A stretch of 64,000 bases of DNA, from the NCBI GenBank assembly GCA_027625915.1, contig JANTQA010000047.1:18600001-18664000 (forward strand), read 5' to 3'. Below, one piece after another: positions 1-11,284 of the stretch. The position numbers and the translations under genes were made by a program. This DNA comes from Anaeramoeba flamelloides (taxonomy: Eukaryota > Metamonada > Anaeramoebidae). The notes below the pieces were generated by a model. It worked only from the letters and a program-made list of their open reading frames with translations. It did not search any database and was not told the origin of the DNA. Numbering within the stretch: position 1 is the stretch's first letter; every line of letters starts with the position of its first letter.

Positions 1-72
1 CGATTCAAACCCTTTAGATGCATGTAATTCATTCCCTACAACTGGGTATTCTTTGACTGGAAAATGGTTTAT
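1..72 (+). repeat. Right-end fragment of family C element
   Basis: The first ~72 bases match, with many differences, the right end of the 706-bp family C repeat seen whole at 32394-33099 and 43115-43820. Shared landmarks in order are AAACCCTTTA, an ACAACTGGG block, CTTTGACTG and a final GGTTTATA. The rest of the copy lies outside the window. Its divergence from the two fresh copies suggests an old insertion. Confidence 0.6.
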
Positions 73-373
73 AACTTAATTCTTTACTGTTTATGTTGTT
101 ACTACCATAAAAAGCTATTGGGGGAAGTCGGAATTAAGAAAAATAAAAAAATATTCGACAATATTGAAAAGTTTCTCGATAATTTTATTGTTAAAATATA
201 TGACCATAAAGAAATAAATCAAATTAAAATATTTTGCCGATAGAAGATAAAAGAATAGGGTTTCTTTGATCCTTGAAAATCTTGTTAAAAAATCTTTTTT
301 TTGACAATTTTTTTTTTTTTTGGAAATTGTTCAAGATTTTAATATTAATTATTATTAATTCTTTTGTGTTGTG

Positions 374-650
374 ATACAGACATTTTAAAAAAAGTGAGTA
401 CTTATCTTTTTTTTTTATGAGATTATCAGAATCATAACTTTTTTAAACTTTTCTGTTTTTATAAATATGAAAACTTTTTTGAAAAAAAGTGTTTTCCTTC
501 CTACTCCAGCCTCTACCTCGCATTTAAAGGTTGAGTTTTCACTTTTTTAAAACAGAAAACTTGATAAAAAAGTTTTGATTCTGAAAAAGTTTTCACTTTT
601 TTAAAATAGGAAAAACTTCAAAAAAGTTTTTAAAAAATTCCTCAATTTTA
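374..650 (+). repeat. Family I fold-back fragment
   Basis: This block carries the end sequence TTTTAAAAAAGTGAGTA followed by TATGAGATTATCAGAAT. The same blocks appear in inverted orientation at the right end of the element at 58930-59262. Repeated AAAACTTTTTT and GTTTTCACTTTTTT stretches allow self-pairing. One inverted end is missing or unrecognisable, so this is a partial copy. Confidence 0.5.
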
Positions 651-793
651 TAAAACTGCCGTATATTTATAAGTATTATTTAAGGAGAGTTTGTCAATCA
701 ATTTTGTATTTTTTTGTATTGCTTTTAATTAAAATAATTTTTAGAATGTGAACTTTCTATGAAAATGATATTTGATATTTTTAAACATATTAA

Positions 794-960
794 AAGAAAT
801 AAATTTCAATGGATTATTTTGAAACAAAGATAGTTTAAAAATATTTTCTTAGATGAATAATCAAGAAAACATATGATTTAACGCTTAAATTTCTGAAAGG
901 GGAAGTGAAGTAAAAAGAAACTAGAGTATAATAGACACTTCTTCAATAATAAGAAAAATA
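794..960 (+). mobile_element. LINE 3'-end fragment
   Basis: The stretch contains ACGCTTAAATTTCTGAAAGG followed by AACTAGAGT and an A/T-rich tail. It matches the 3' end of the LINE remnant at 15838-16255, where that block is translatable. Here the surrounding frame is full of stops. This is a dead 3'-truncated non-LTR retrotransposon piece in plus orientation. Confidence 0.5.
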
Positions 961-1663
961 AAAATGTTTTTCTTTTAATTATTTAAAAGAAAAGTTTTGC
1001 TAAAAGATATATTATGTCTAAATTATATCGAGGATAAAAGACCCTAAATACGAGTTTAGAGTTTAAGGTAAACAGGAGGGGGTGTTGTTGAATCGCCTCT
1101 CCTCATTAACAATAAAAAATAAAATAAACAGGATTACTAAATTTTTTTATTCAAGCCTGATCATTCTCAATCAACAATCGAAAATTTCGTAAAGACAAAA
1201 ATAAATTTTACAGTTTTCTTAGGCTTGTATTGTTTTGAACTGAAATTGTTCTCGTTTTTAAAGGTTTGTCTGTGAAAAAAATATCTCCGGTAAACAAAAT
1301 GGAAGTTTTTCAGCAAAATGTCTTGATAATTGAAAATTGTATTAAATTTATAAAAAAAATGGTCTCGGAGAAAACGCTCAGAACAAGCTAAAATTTTCTT
1401 GGTGAACTGTAGAGTATCCCAGGCTTCTGGGTGTGTGATATTAAAAATTAATAAAAAAATGCTTTTTCAAAGAAGTAAAGAGTATGAAAAGACGGGTGCG
1501 TTTCTAAATGGTTCACTAATTGTCACTCAAGAACGTTCGTTAAAACAACGAACAATCGAGATTTTTGATCAAAAATCATCAACAACCACAACATGCGATA
1601 AATAAAAAGAAAACAAAAAGAAAGGAAAATTTTAAAAAAAAAAATTAAAATTAAAGAAATTAC
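961..1663. other. Non-coding stretch downstream of the RRM exon
   Basis: I see no supported gene here. The minus strand just below the RRM exon is where a second exon would be expected. From 1663 downward there is a GT and a T-rich stretch, and the frame then reads about 47 codons to a TGA at 1523 without a recognisable second RRM. A further open stretch on the minus strand (about 1470 to 1168) lacks an ATG and resembles nothing I know. Confidence 0.4.
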
Positions 1664-2149
1664 GTTATCAACTCTGATATGTTTTCCAAATAATTTTTTT
1701 GAATTCATTTCCAAAGCACGTCTTGCTTGTTCTTGGGTTTTAAAGACAATATAAGCATTTTGGATATCTAAAACTTCTTTGTTAATATCTTTTTGGTTTC
1801 TGACTTTCTTTTTGCCTTCTTTTTGTGCAAAGGATCTAAAGCGTATCGATTCAATTTCGCCAAATTGAGTAAAGTGTTGTCTAAGTTGTGCTGGCTTGAC
1901 CTCGATCGGAACATTACCAACAAAAACAGTTCTTACTTCTCTGTCTTTATTACTCACAGCGTTTTTGTTATTCCTTTTTTTTTTCTTTGTTTTGTTTTGT
2001 TTTTTCTTTGATCCTTTCTTTGAATTGTCTTCTTGTTCTTTTTCCTGATCTTTGTTACCAAAAATTTGTTTGTTTAAAGACAAATAATCTGTTTTTCTTT
2101 TTTCTGTTTTTGTGCTCTTCTTATTAAAGGCGCTTCTTAGTTTATCCAT
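1664..2149 (-). CDS. RRM protein, RBM34/Nop12-like, first exon only
   Basis: The exon begins at an ATG at 2149 and encodes about 162 residues. The first ~75 are lysine/asparagine-rich and nuclear in character. An RNA-recognition motif follows: RNP2-like TVFVGNVP, then FGEIESIRFRS, then an RNP1-side block NAYIVFKTQEQARRAL ending HIRVDN. The long basic loop between IRFRS and NAYIVF and the wording of the motif are typical of RRM1 in RBM34/Nop12 nucleolar proteins, which act in 60S ribosome maturation. Those proteins have a second RRM, which I cannot find. At 1664/1663 the frame meets GTAATTTC, a plausible intron donor; continuing it gives a TGA stop, unlike the TAA used by all confident genes here. 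Either a distant second exon was missed or the gene has lost its 3' half. Family membership is fairly sure; integrity is not. Confidence 0.7.
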
Positions 2150-3099
2150 TGTTCCAAAGAAATGAGAATATAAAAAAAATAAATGAGAAATAATCCTTTT
2201 GGGCTTTAATTGAAAGTTAAACCTTTGCTCTATTTATCAGCCAATTTGTCTTTATTCGCAGGCTTTGATGGTTGGAATACTTTTTAGTCCATAACTAAGG
2301 ATAAATTTGACTTGATTCTATCAATCTTTATGGCGAATAAATTTTTTGAAAGTGAAGTGTTGATTTGATTGTTTTAATTCTATTCTCTATAAACTTGAGG
2401 TTAAAAGAAGAATCGATCCAAATTCATCTGTTTTTTGAAATACTAAACTGAGTTTTTGACTTTACTTGTTTTCTAATATATTGAGGTTACACATACTAAA
2501 AATAATTTTGTGTGTTTTGATAAGTGGTAATTTAGAATACAGAATATTAAGTTTGACGAATAAGAAGAAATTTGATGAAGAGTAGAATCACATCAGGATT
2601 ATTTCAATAATTAAATCAGTATTTTTCCCCACTTCCTTTTTCTTGTCAAAACCTCCTCAACTAAAAGAACCAATTATCTTGCCAATAATAAATGAATATT
2701 TCGAAAAATTCATTAAAGAAACTGTTTTTCAAAATATATACACCAAAAGTTTGGTACTATTTGTAACAAAATAAGTGATACAAAATTTTCATTCGAAAAA
2801 AGGTTTTTAAAATTATTCAAGATTTCAAATTTTTAATCCAAAAAATCAGATATTTTGAATTTAACTTTGAGAATTGGTGTTTTGGATGTTTTTTTTCTTG
2901 TGATTTAATGTGATTTTATTGAAATCTGAATGAAAATTGTGATCTTTTTTATTTTGAAATTAATAGTGACCAGGAACTTCAAATTATCCTTTGGTGTTTT
3001 TAAATCAGGACACTCAGATTTTCTAGAACCTTAAATATAGTTACTACTGATAAATTCAAAAAAATCACAAACAATTTTTCTTTCAATTTCAATTATTGT
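2150..3099. other. Intergenic, divergent promoter region
   Basis: This lies upstream of both the minus-strand RRM gene and the plus-strand WDR55 gene. It is AT-rich, with no ORF or motif I can support. The two genes diverge, so promoters for both should lie between here and 4254. Confidence 0.4.
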
Positions 3100-3852
3100 T
3101 TAAGGGATTAGCGTCTACCAAGGAGAAGCCTAGGATCAAAGTATGTTGTTATTGGACCCAACCACATTATTGTTACATGGTTGAAATGTCTCTAAAAAAT
3201 CGATTGCAAGTAATAATATTTGTTGATCTCATCAATTAAAAATGATCTATATATTAGTAAAAAACCCAGCAAATTCAGATTAAAATCTGCATTTCGTCAT
3301 AAATTTAAAGATTCAATTATCAATATTCAGACTACAAAGTTATAAAATATCTTTCTTAAATTTATGGCGAAATGTAGATTAGTTACTAAAAAATTCGTGT
3401 TTTTTTAAAAATTAAATAATTAACGAATAAAGTTTTTTGACAAATTATTTCTCAAATCATGGAAATATATTGATGCTACAATTAGACTTATCAAAAGCAA
3501 ACAAAACTAATCAGTCTTTGTACTTTTATGTTGATGATTATTGAGTTAATCTTTGAAATTCAAAAATTCTAAAAATAGTTACTTTTGAAAGTTCTAAATC
3601 TAAATTATTAAATACTGGAATACAGTATTTTGGGTTTCTATTTTTAGATTTGGAAAAGGAATAAAAAATAATTTTTTCAAAATGAAACTTTTTTAATAGT
3701 GATCCTTAGTAAAAAATGAAATAATTAATTGTACAATAAGATTTATAATAGATTTTTTAGAGCTATTTGAGCCATGGTGCACTAATATCATTTACACCCA
3801 ATTACAACATACTTTGATTATAGAGAAATCTATGGTGACGCTAATCCCTTAA
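3100..3852 (+). mobile_element. Family A MITE, copy A1 (TTAA-ended)
   Basis: A 753-bp non-autonomous DNA element. It starts TTAAGGGATTAGCG and ends with the complement CGCTAATCCCTTAA. The inverted ends stay recognisable for about 110 bp and include AAAGTATGTTGT on the left and ACAACATACTTT on the right. No coding capacity is seen. Copies occur at 11951-12710 (inverted) and 40396-41136, with a lone end at 40002-40125. TTAA at both outer edges would fit a TTAA target duplication as in piggyBac-type elements, although the inner GGG does not match the usual piggyBac terminus. It sits about 400 bp upstream of the WDR55 start. Confidence 0.85.
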
Positions 3853-4254
3853 ATCTTGTAAACTTAAGTTTTAAAGCATTTCATAGAAAACAATTCTTGT
3901 AAAGTAATTTTTTAAAGTCAAAACAATTAATTTACAATGTTTCTTAACATTTAAAAGAATGATACGATTTCAATCAAAGCTAAAGTAAAAAATTTTAGAA
4001 AATGAAAAATGAACTAAAAATTTTCAAACATCGATTTGAATTTATCAGTATCTAAAAAACTTACAATAAACACTTGTTATCAAAGTAAATATTGATCTGT
4101 ACTCAGTATTCATTTATAAACAGTGAAGTTTTCTGTTTGGAATTCTCGGTTGAGTAGAGTGGATAAACCTTTTGTAAAATTCAAGAAATTTAAAACAACA
4201 ACCTTCTTAATTCATTTTTTCTAGGTTGTTAATTTGATACCTAAAACAGAAATA
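3853..4254. other. Region upstream of WDR55 with a possible 5'-UTR intron
   Basis: Non-coding and AT-rich. A good 3' splice signal, a T-run then CTAG ending at 4224, lies 30 bases before the ATG at 4255. It could end a 5'-UTR intron or follow an unseen upstream exon. No donor could be chosen with confidence. Confidence 0.3.
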
Positions 4255-7200
4255 ATGAATATTTTTGAAGAAGAAAGTGACTCAGATAATGAAGCTTATG
4301 AAGGCTTAGTTGAAAGCAGACATATTCCAAACACCTCCTTTGATGATCCTTTAATTTGCTTTAACCTTCATCATGAACAAAATTTAGTTGCTGCTGGTTT
4401 AGTAACTGGAAAAATCAAAATGTAAGAAAGTTCCTAAATATTCTCCTCTCTTTGTTCTTTAAATTTGAATACTGTTCCGATTTTCAAAACAAACCCCAAT
4501 CTAATTAAAATTTATAATAAAATAGGATTCAATTTTCAAAAGATGAACAAAAAGAAGTAGCTGAATTTAACTACCACAAAGAATCCTGCCGTTCTGTTCT
4601 TTTTTCACATCAAGAAAACAGTAAAATTTCCTTTTTCTGATCTTCGCCCTTTCAAAAAACAACAAAGAAAGCTCAATATCTCACTTTTTTTTTTTTATTT
4701 TTTTTTTTATTTTTAAATCTTTCTTGATTATGTAATTTTTTTTTCTAGTTTTGTACACTGGTTCTAAAGATCGCTCCATCTGTGTTTACGATTTAGAAAA
4801 TTTTTCCCAAGCTATGTTTATTGAAGACGCTCATGAGTATGTTAATTTTACCTTTCCTTTTTTTTTATTCGACTCAAAATTTTTTTCATTGGGTTTATGA
4901 CCTAATCACAACAAAACAAATATTTCAAAGCAAATTTATCGAAAAAACTCATTTTTAATAAAGAGAATTAATTTAAATTTTTAATGTTGATATTGAAGAA
5001 CCAATTGGATACAATTTACACCTCTTCTTTTCCATTTTTTCTTTTGAAAAAAATCGTTTTCTTTGAAAGAAGCAAATCCTAATTTGTGATCTCTATTAAT
5101 TTGTTTGGTACTTTTTTTTAATTGCTGACATATTTTGGGTGAACTCAGAATCCATAAACGAAAGGAAGAATTCTTAATTACAAAAAGGATAATCAGCTGA
5201 AATTCTATTTAATTTTAATCTCAAATACCAGTCTATTCAAAAAAATGCAAACAATTTTTTAGTTCAATTTCCATTTTTTTAAATTTGGAAACTCAGTTTT
5301 GAATAAAGATGTAGAAAGAACGTTTTTGGTGCAAATATAAAGAAACTTTGTAAAATTAGTTCATTTTTGAATCTTTTTTGGAACTATAGTAATTGAAGGA
5401 TCAATTTACTACTTGGAAAAATTGAAAATTCTCTAAAAATCTTTTTATATTTTTTCCGGTTTATTAGTTGTGATAATTTCAAATTAAAGATTTATAAATT
5501 TTTTAGTTAATTTTCCATTTTGAAATTATTTGACCCAGTGTCGAAGAAAAAATTATATTGGTTTAAATGTAAAGAATCATAAAACCAGCCCTTAAGGTAT
5601 TTTTGAACAAATTTTTACAAAAATTTTGAATTGAAAAAAACATCAAAATGATTTAAAAATACTCAAACCCCTTTATTACCATTAAACTAATACAATCGAA
5701 TTTTGGATACTTTATCAAATTTTGTTTTTAGTTTTTTTTTTTATTTTTGGTTTTAAGGGTTGTATTATTTGATAGAAAATAATAAAAAGTATATTTAGAT
5801 TGCTATCCTTGTTGAAAATGAATATTTTACTTTAATTTCATATTCTACGTTGAGATCAAAAATTTAAATCGATCAAATGATGTATCTGGAAATTAGTGGC
5901 TTTTCAGGAGCTAAAGCCCTGGATTTGGGCTTCTGGTATCGATTTTAAAATTAAACCAACCATGATTTTGTAACTTTTAGAAGATAGATCAATAACTTGA
6001 AACAATCATTGGTTGGTGAGATACCTAAAATGTTAACACTTCAAACTTAAACGGAGCAAAATTTCATTAAAACATTAAAACCGCCATTCGAGCTTTTTTT
6101 TTTATTTGTAATATAAATCAATTCTACACAAGTTTAAAAATGAATTAACCTTTTTTTTTTTAAATATTTATTTTATTTTTGAGAAAAATTAATTTTTATA
6201 ACAAACTAAACTAAAATTCAAAATTTTTTCACACAGTTAAAACAGTTCAAACAATCACAACAATACAATTTCATTCAAATTGGAAATAATTTTGATTTTT
6301 TGAAAAATATTTTAAACATTTTTTCATCTTTTTAGTTTTTTATTTTCATTTCATTTTTTGAATTACGTAACTTGTTTCGTTCAATCGAAATATTTTTATC
6401 AAACAATTGATATCAGGTTAAAGGTTGAGTTTTTCAAAATAGAAGAACTCAAAAAAAATTAGTTTATTGTATCCAACCATTTGATCAAACAATATTCCTT
6501 ATAGAAATTTCAATACGTTTACCAAATGCATTTTTTTGTTTTTCTCTCTCCAAAATTATTAACAAACCAATAATTTATTATTATTGATAATTATTTATTT
6601 TTTGTTTTGTGAGTATTGTAATTGTTAAACAATTTTTAAGCATTTCAATTGGTGAATGGTTCTAATTTGGTATTTCTTCAAGGATTGATTAAATAACATT
6701 TTTTTTTTTTCAAAAATTTAATTTTGGTGTGTTAAAAATTTTGAATTGGAGTTTAATTTAAGTCACATCTTGTGTGCGACGGATTTAATTTTTCTATTAA
6801 TAACAAATGTTATTGTATGATACTTGCCAGATTTAATTAAAAAATAAATTTTCCGTGAGTACTTTTAAATTTTATTTTGTTTTTTTAAAATCTGTTTTAG
6901 CCTTAGTAAAAGTTATTCGTTAATTAAATCTGACGAGACTCGTTCAAAATACCTGTTCTTGGTTGAATTTTTTTATCGAGCTTAGCATGGGATTTGGCAG
7001 AAGTAAACTATTTTTAAAAATTATTAGATTTACAATTAAAGGTTTTCCTACTAATCGAATTTGAAAGTTCAACAATATCTAAAAATTATAAAACAACAAA
7101 AATTCAATTTCAAACAGTCGTGTCACCGAGTGCTGCCAAGTGATTAGGTTTTTATGGATAGACCCCACTTCCATTTTACAATTAAGAAATTTCACAAATT

Positions 7201-10200
7201 ATCTAAACAGATATTCATATGTCAATGATAAGAATAAAATAAAAACAAAATTTTGCAACTTATGAAAAAAACCATTCTAATCTCAAAATTATTGAAGATA
7301 TTGATATCATTTATTAGTTGTTTTTTTGGATTAATTCTTTAATCCAAATTTTTTGCTTTTTTTTTTTTCATAGGATGGGTGATACCAAAGAAAATGGTCA
7401 AAGATATTGATTCAAAATAAAGACTCATTATTTATCTTATCATTAGTTTATGATAAAGAAAACTATTACTGTTTTTTGAAATTTTTTAAAAAAAAATTTA
7501 GAAATTAGGAAAGTGCTGTCAAGTGCCGTAGAGTGACTATGTTTTTTTTTAATTTAAGAAATAAAAAAAACCTAAAGGTCACAACAGAAAATTAATTTCC
7601 TCTCTTCAAAAAAAAAAAAAAAAAAAACTTGCCTGGCGGTTTTCTTGAGGTTTTCTATTTTATTTGTGAAGTGTTCTAGGTTTTTTTGAGTTTTCTATTT
7701 ATTTGTGAAGTGTTCTAAGTTTTTTTGAGGTTTTCTAAACAAAGCAGAAAAATCAAGAAAAACTAACTGAAATTTTCCAGAATTTAAAAGAATAGAGTAA
7801 AATTTAGGATTTTACTTCATTCTTTTAAATTCTGGCCAAGCTAAAGGCGATTTTTTTAATTTAAGAAATAAAACCCTAAGGTCACATAGTTAGAAAATAA
7901 ATTTTCTATCTTCAAAAATAAATATAAAAATAAGTAAACAATTTTCAGTCAACTGTTACCAGTTGCCGGGGGGTGAATTACATGTGTTTATAGGGTTTGA
8001 ATTGGAAATTAGAAGAAAAAATTAATCTTGGAAAATTTCAAATTGAAATCATATATTTCACTTTTTATTTTTTTTTTTTTTCTATTTTTTATTAATTGTT
8101 TTAGAATTTTTTTATTTTATTGGAAGATTGATAGCCACTTGGTAAAAACTTCTGCGATTCTAATGTTATTTAAACAGTGAAAATGATTGTAGAGAAAAAA
8201 TATAAATTTCTACTGGAATTATATTTAATCTTCAATTGAAGATCAAAATAGATTTTGTTGTTTTTTTTTCAAATAGAGATCACAAATACCAACACACTTC
8301 GTTTGGAGACTTTATTTCTAAAAGATAAGATGAAAAATGGAGCGAAAATAGTTTCCTATTTATTATTCAAATAACAGTAGAAGATCAAAACGAACATTGT
8401 TGTTTTTCTCAGTGGAAACCTAAGAATTTGAGTTTTTCTCTTTTTTCAGAAAATATTTTGATTAAATTGGTTTTATTTCATACGGATACAAATATCCTTA
8501 AATGTGTATTATTCTGCTTATTTCTTATTTGCTCTTCAAAGGTCAATTATCAACAAATGAATTGATATTTGGAAAGTTTTTTTGTACCTCTTTGACAGAA
8601 ACAAAGTTTAGTTTCCTATAAAAATTAATTTTTATCAAAAAAAAACGCTAAAAATAGATTCATTCATTTTACACTTGTGTGTTGACCATAAAGAGAAATG
8701 TATAAAAGCGAATTTTTAATTTTTGATTACATTTTTAATTTTGATAATTTACAAAGTTCAATTAACTATTTCCAAAAAAGCTAGGCAAATATTTATTTTA
8801 AAATATCTTTATTAAACTTAATTATCATTATTTAAATATCCAAACTTGTTATTCATCATAAATTGATTCTTCATAATAATAATTCAATTTGTTTTTCATT
8901 TTCTAGGGCATTTTCTTTAATTACAGATCTCAAAGATTTCTGATCACAATTTTATCTGATATTTCTGAAAGGGTAAAAATTGAAGATTATTTTTTAACTT
9001 TTTATAATAAAAAAAAAAATTTGCAAAAGAGAGATTTAATCTTGATAGAATTTCAAATAGAATGAAACTTATAACTGTGTTTGGTTGTTGAAACAATCGT
9101 TTGTATCCTTATTATATTGCCCATTTTTCATTGGGATTGTTTGAACTTCATTTTTCCCAAAAAAAAAAGTGCTATTTTTTTCATTTTTTTGGAAATTTTT
9201 GATCAATATATTTTTGAAAAATACAAACAATAGGCATTGATTCATTCAGTATTAATATTCCTCTAAATTTTATCTTACATTATTTACGAATAGAAACACT
9301 TCCAAAGAGAATATTAGTAAATGTAAAAAAAAAATACGCAACTTTTTTATAAATACCATATTTAATTCTAAAAAATGGATTTTAAAATAAATAATAGTAT
9401 TCAACTTTTATAAATCTGATTTTTTCTCGTTACACAAGTGTTAAAAATGATGTCTTAATTTTCAAATTTTTTTTGATTAATTTGTGTTTTTTTTTTATTA
9501 ATGGTCACGCTTTTCCAGAATCCCCATAAGGAAGAGGAAACTTAACAGTATATTTGATGTATTAAGTAACATTCTATTATTTTTAAAAAAGAAAGTAGTT
9601 TTTCTGGGGAAGAAACAGAAATTAGAAAATCCAAAAAATAATTTTTCAAAAATTAAAAAAACAAACAAACCCAAACATCTTCAATGGTTTATCAAATGGA
9701 ATTTATTGACATTTAGCTCATCGGATATACTGACAAGTTTCATCTTCCTTTTGTGCGCATACTGGAAAAATATAGTTGTTAATGAAAAAAGCATAAATTT
9801 ATCAAAAAAACTTTGAATTTTTTTTTTTATTATTGTAATTTAGGGGAGGAGCTCTAAATTCCTCTTATTTGTTGTTAGGTTTTTTTTAATTTGAGAAATA
9901 AAACGAGAATTTATGAAATTTTCGATTTAATTTCTTAAATTTAAAAAAAAAATCTAGGCATTCTATGACACTCTAAGGCAAGTTTCGGAATTCCTAAACT
10001 TATGTTTTAGAAATTTTTAGTAAATATTCAAAAATAAGTTTATTTCTCACCAAGTATAATAAAGATATTGAATCTTGTTTATTAATAATATCTAAAATTA
10101 TTATTATTTTTTAAAATAATATCTAAAATTATTATTTTTTAATTCAGAAATCCAAATTTTACGATGATTTTAAAAGCCTGAGCAATTTTCAAAGAAAATG

Positions 10201-11284
10201 ATACAATCTTTATCGATTTTACACAATCGACTATCTATTTTACACAATCAACACAAACTTTGAAAATTAGGGCATCATCTTTTGAACTTGTCTACGAGTA
10301 ATTAATAAAATGTTCAAAATGGATGAATATGGAATTTGTTTTAAAATCCATTTTTTACTATTTTTTTTTCAGAATGGGATTAAATGTTTAGCTCTGATAA
10401 AATTGATGTATATATTTAAATTTTCTTTCTAAACAATAATTTTTATTCTCTAAATTTATAATTTATTTATTTTAAAAAATAGTGATGCTATAAATTGCCT
10501 TTATGAAATTGGAAAAAATAGATTAATTAGCGGCGACGATGGTGGTGTAATAAAGATATGGGATTTAAGACAAGAAAAGGCCATCAAAACAATTGAAGAA
10601 AATGACGATTACATTACAGCATTAAAAACGGATTCAGCAGAAACAACTCTTTTAGCAACAAGTGGCGATGGCTCGTTAACATCATATAACCTCTTAAAAA
10701 ACGAATTAATAACCGTGAGTGAAATCTATGATGACGATTTGCTAAGTATGGAAATAATAAAAGATGGATCAGTTTTGTTATGTGGAACAATGAGTGGCGC
10801 AATGCTAATTTTTAAGTGGGAATTTTTTGGCGATAAAACTGATCTTTTCCCCGGCCATCAACAAGCTGTTACTTCAATTATCCCATTTGATCAAGACTCT
10901 GTAATTACAGGCTCTGAAGATGGATTTATCAGACTTATTGGAATTTACCCAAATAAATTTTATGGCATCATTGGGCAACAAAATGAAGCAATCGATAACC
11001 TCGAATTTTCTCATGATAAAAGTTATCTCGTTTCATCTTCTAGTTATGGCGAACTCCAATATTTTGATGCTTTATTTCTTTTTGATGACAATGAAGATGG
11101 AAATGAAAATGAAAATCAAAATGAAAATGAAAATGAAAATGAAAAATCAACAATGGGTATTAAAAATATGAACCAAGAACAACCTAAAAAAAGAAAGAAA
11201 AAAAAAAAGAAACGAAATAAAAATAAAAATAAAAAAAATAATTTTATTGGAAAAAATCAAAATAACTTTTTTGATAAACTTTAA
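4255..11284 (+). CDS. WDR55: WDR55 homologue, four exons, 383 aa
   Basis: Exons at 4255-4421, 4526-4620, 4749-4836 and 10483-11284 join in frame (phases 2, 1, 2) with GT-AG borders and total 384 codons, matching the ~383-aa human protein. WDR55 (yeast Jip5) is a WD40 beta-propeller nucleolar protein needed for large-subunit rRNA processing. Exon 1 carries an acidic N-terminus and the first blade (AAGLVTGKIKM). Exon 2 carries HKESCRSVLFSHQE, exon 3 LYTGSKDRSICVYDLE, and exon 4 SGDDGGVIKIWDLRQ, then SGDGSLTSYNL, GTMSGAMLIFKWEFFG and the hallmark TGSEDGFIRLIGIYPNK. A lysine/asparagine/glutamate-rich tail follows, ending NFFDKL. The ATG at 4255 is the first in frame; an upstream TTG is less likely. 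The third intron is 5646 bp against 104 and 128 bp for the others. An AAATAAATA just after the stop may aid polyadenylation. Confidence 0.92.
6207..6755 (+). mobile_element. Family B element, copy B1
   Basis: A ~549-bp repeat bounded by TAAACTAAAATTCAAAATTT and its near complement AAAATTTTGAATTGGAGTTTA, so it has inverted ends of about 22 bp. Internal landmarks shared with copies at 27111-27650 and 61159-61688 are CAATACAATTTCATT, GAATTACGTAA, AGAAGAACTCAAA and CTCTCTCCAAAATT. No ORF. It is a non-autonomous element lying inside the large WDR55 intron. Confidence 0.8.
7270..7925. repeat. Family D fold-back, copy D1, with internal tandem unit
   Basis: Contains the GC-richer block AAGTGCCGTAGAGTG, the AATTTAAGAAATAAA hairpin arm (twice), and a palindrome in which TTTCCAGAATTTAAAAGAAT pairs with ATTCTTTTAAATTCTGG around 7780-7845. 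Between about 7645 and 7735 a ~41-base unit containing ATTTGTGAAGTGTTCTA is repeated in tandem, twice. Related blocks recur at about 9860, 42080, 47440, 48804 and 57525. No coding capacity. Confidence 0.6.
7936..8613 (-). mobile_element. Family C element, old inverted copy C3
   Basis: Read on the minus strand this matches the 706-bp element at 32394-33099 over its length. The left edge has TTTTCAGTCAA, then the complement of AAACCCTTTAAACACG, then the block around AGATCAAAACGAACATTGTT, and finally CTTTGACAGAAACAAAGTTTA. It is shortened and clearly more diverged than the two fresh copies. It lies in the WDR55 intron next to fold-back D1. Confidence 0.75.
9860..10380 (+). repeat. Family D fold-back, copy D2
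   Basis: A hairpin in which TTGAGAAATAAA pairs with TTTAATTTCTTAAA about 25 bases away is followed by CTAGGCATTCTATGACACTC. Then comes an AT-rich block containing a duplicated AATAATATCTAAAATTATTA around 10085-10140. The arrangement parallels 42290-42560 and 57525-57870. No ORF. Confidence 0.55.

Larger units (their letters stand above)
4837..10482 (+). other. 5.6-kb third intron of WDR55
   Basis: The donor is GA|GTATGTTA at 4837 and the acceptor is AAAATAG at 10482; the split codon rejoins to give AHDDAINCL, as WDR55 requires. The intron holds family B (6207-6755), a family D fold-back (about 7270-7925), an inverted family C copy (7936-8613) and a second D fold-back (about 9860-10380). The remainder (4837-6206, 6756-7269, 8614-9859) is AT-rich with no gene I can support. 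Growth by repeated insertion explains at least 2.3 kb of its length. Confidence 0.85.

Noticed and set aside
10920-11171. Second plus-strand frame inside WDR55 exon 4
   Set aside because: Out-of-frame shadow; the MKMKMKIK run arises from the GAAAATGAAAAT repeat read in another frame.
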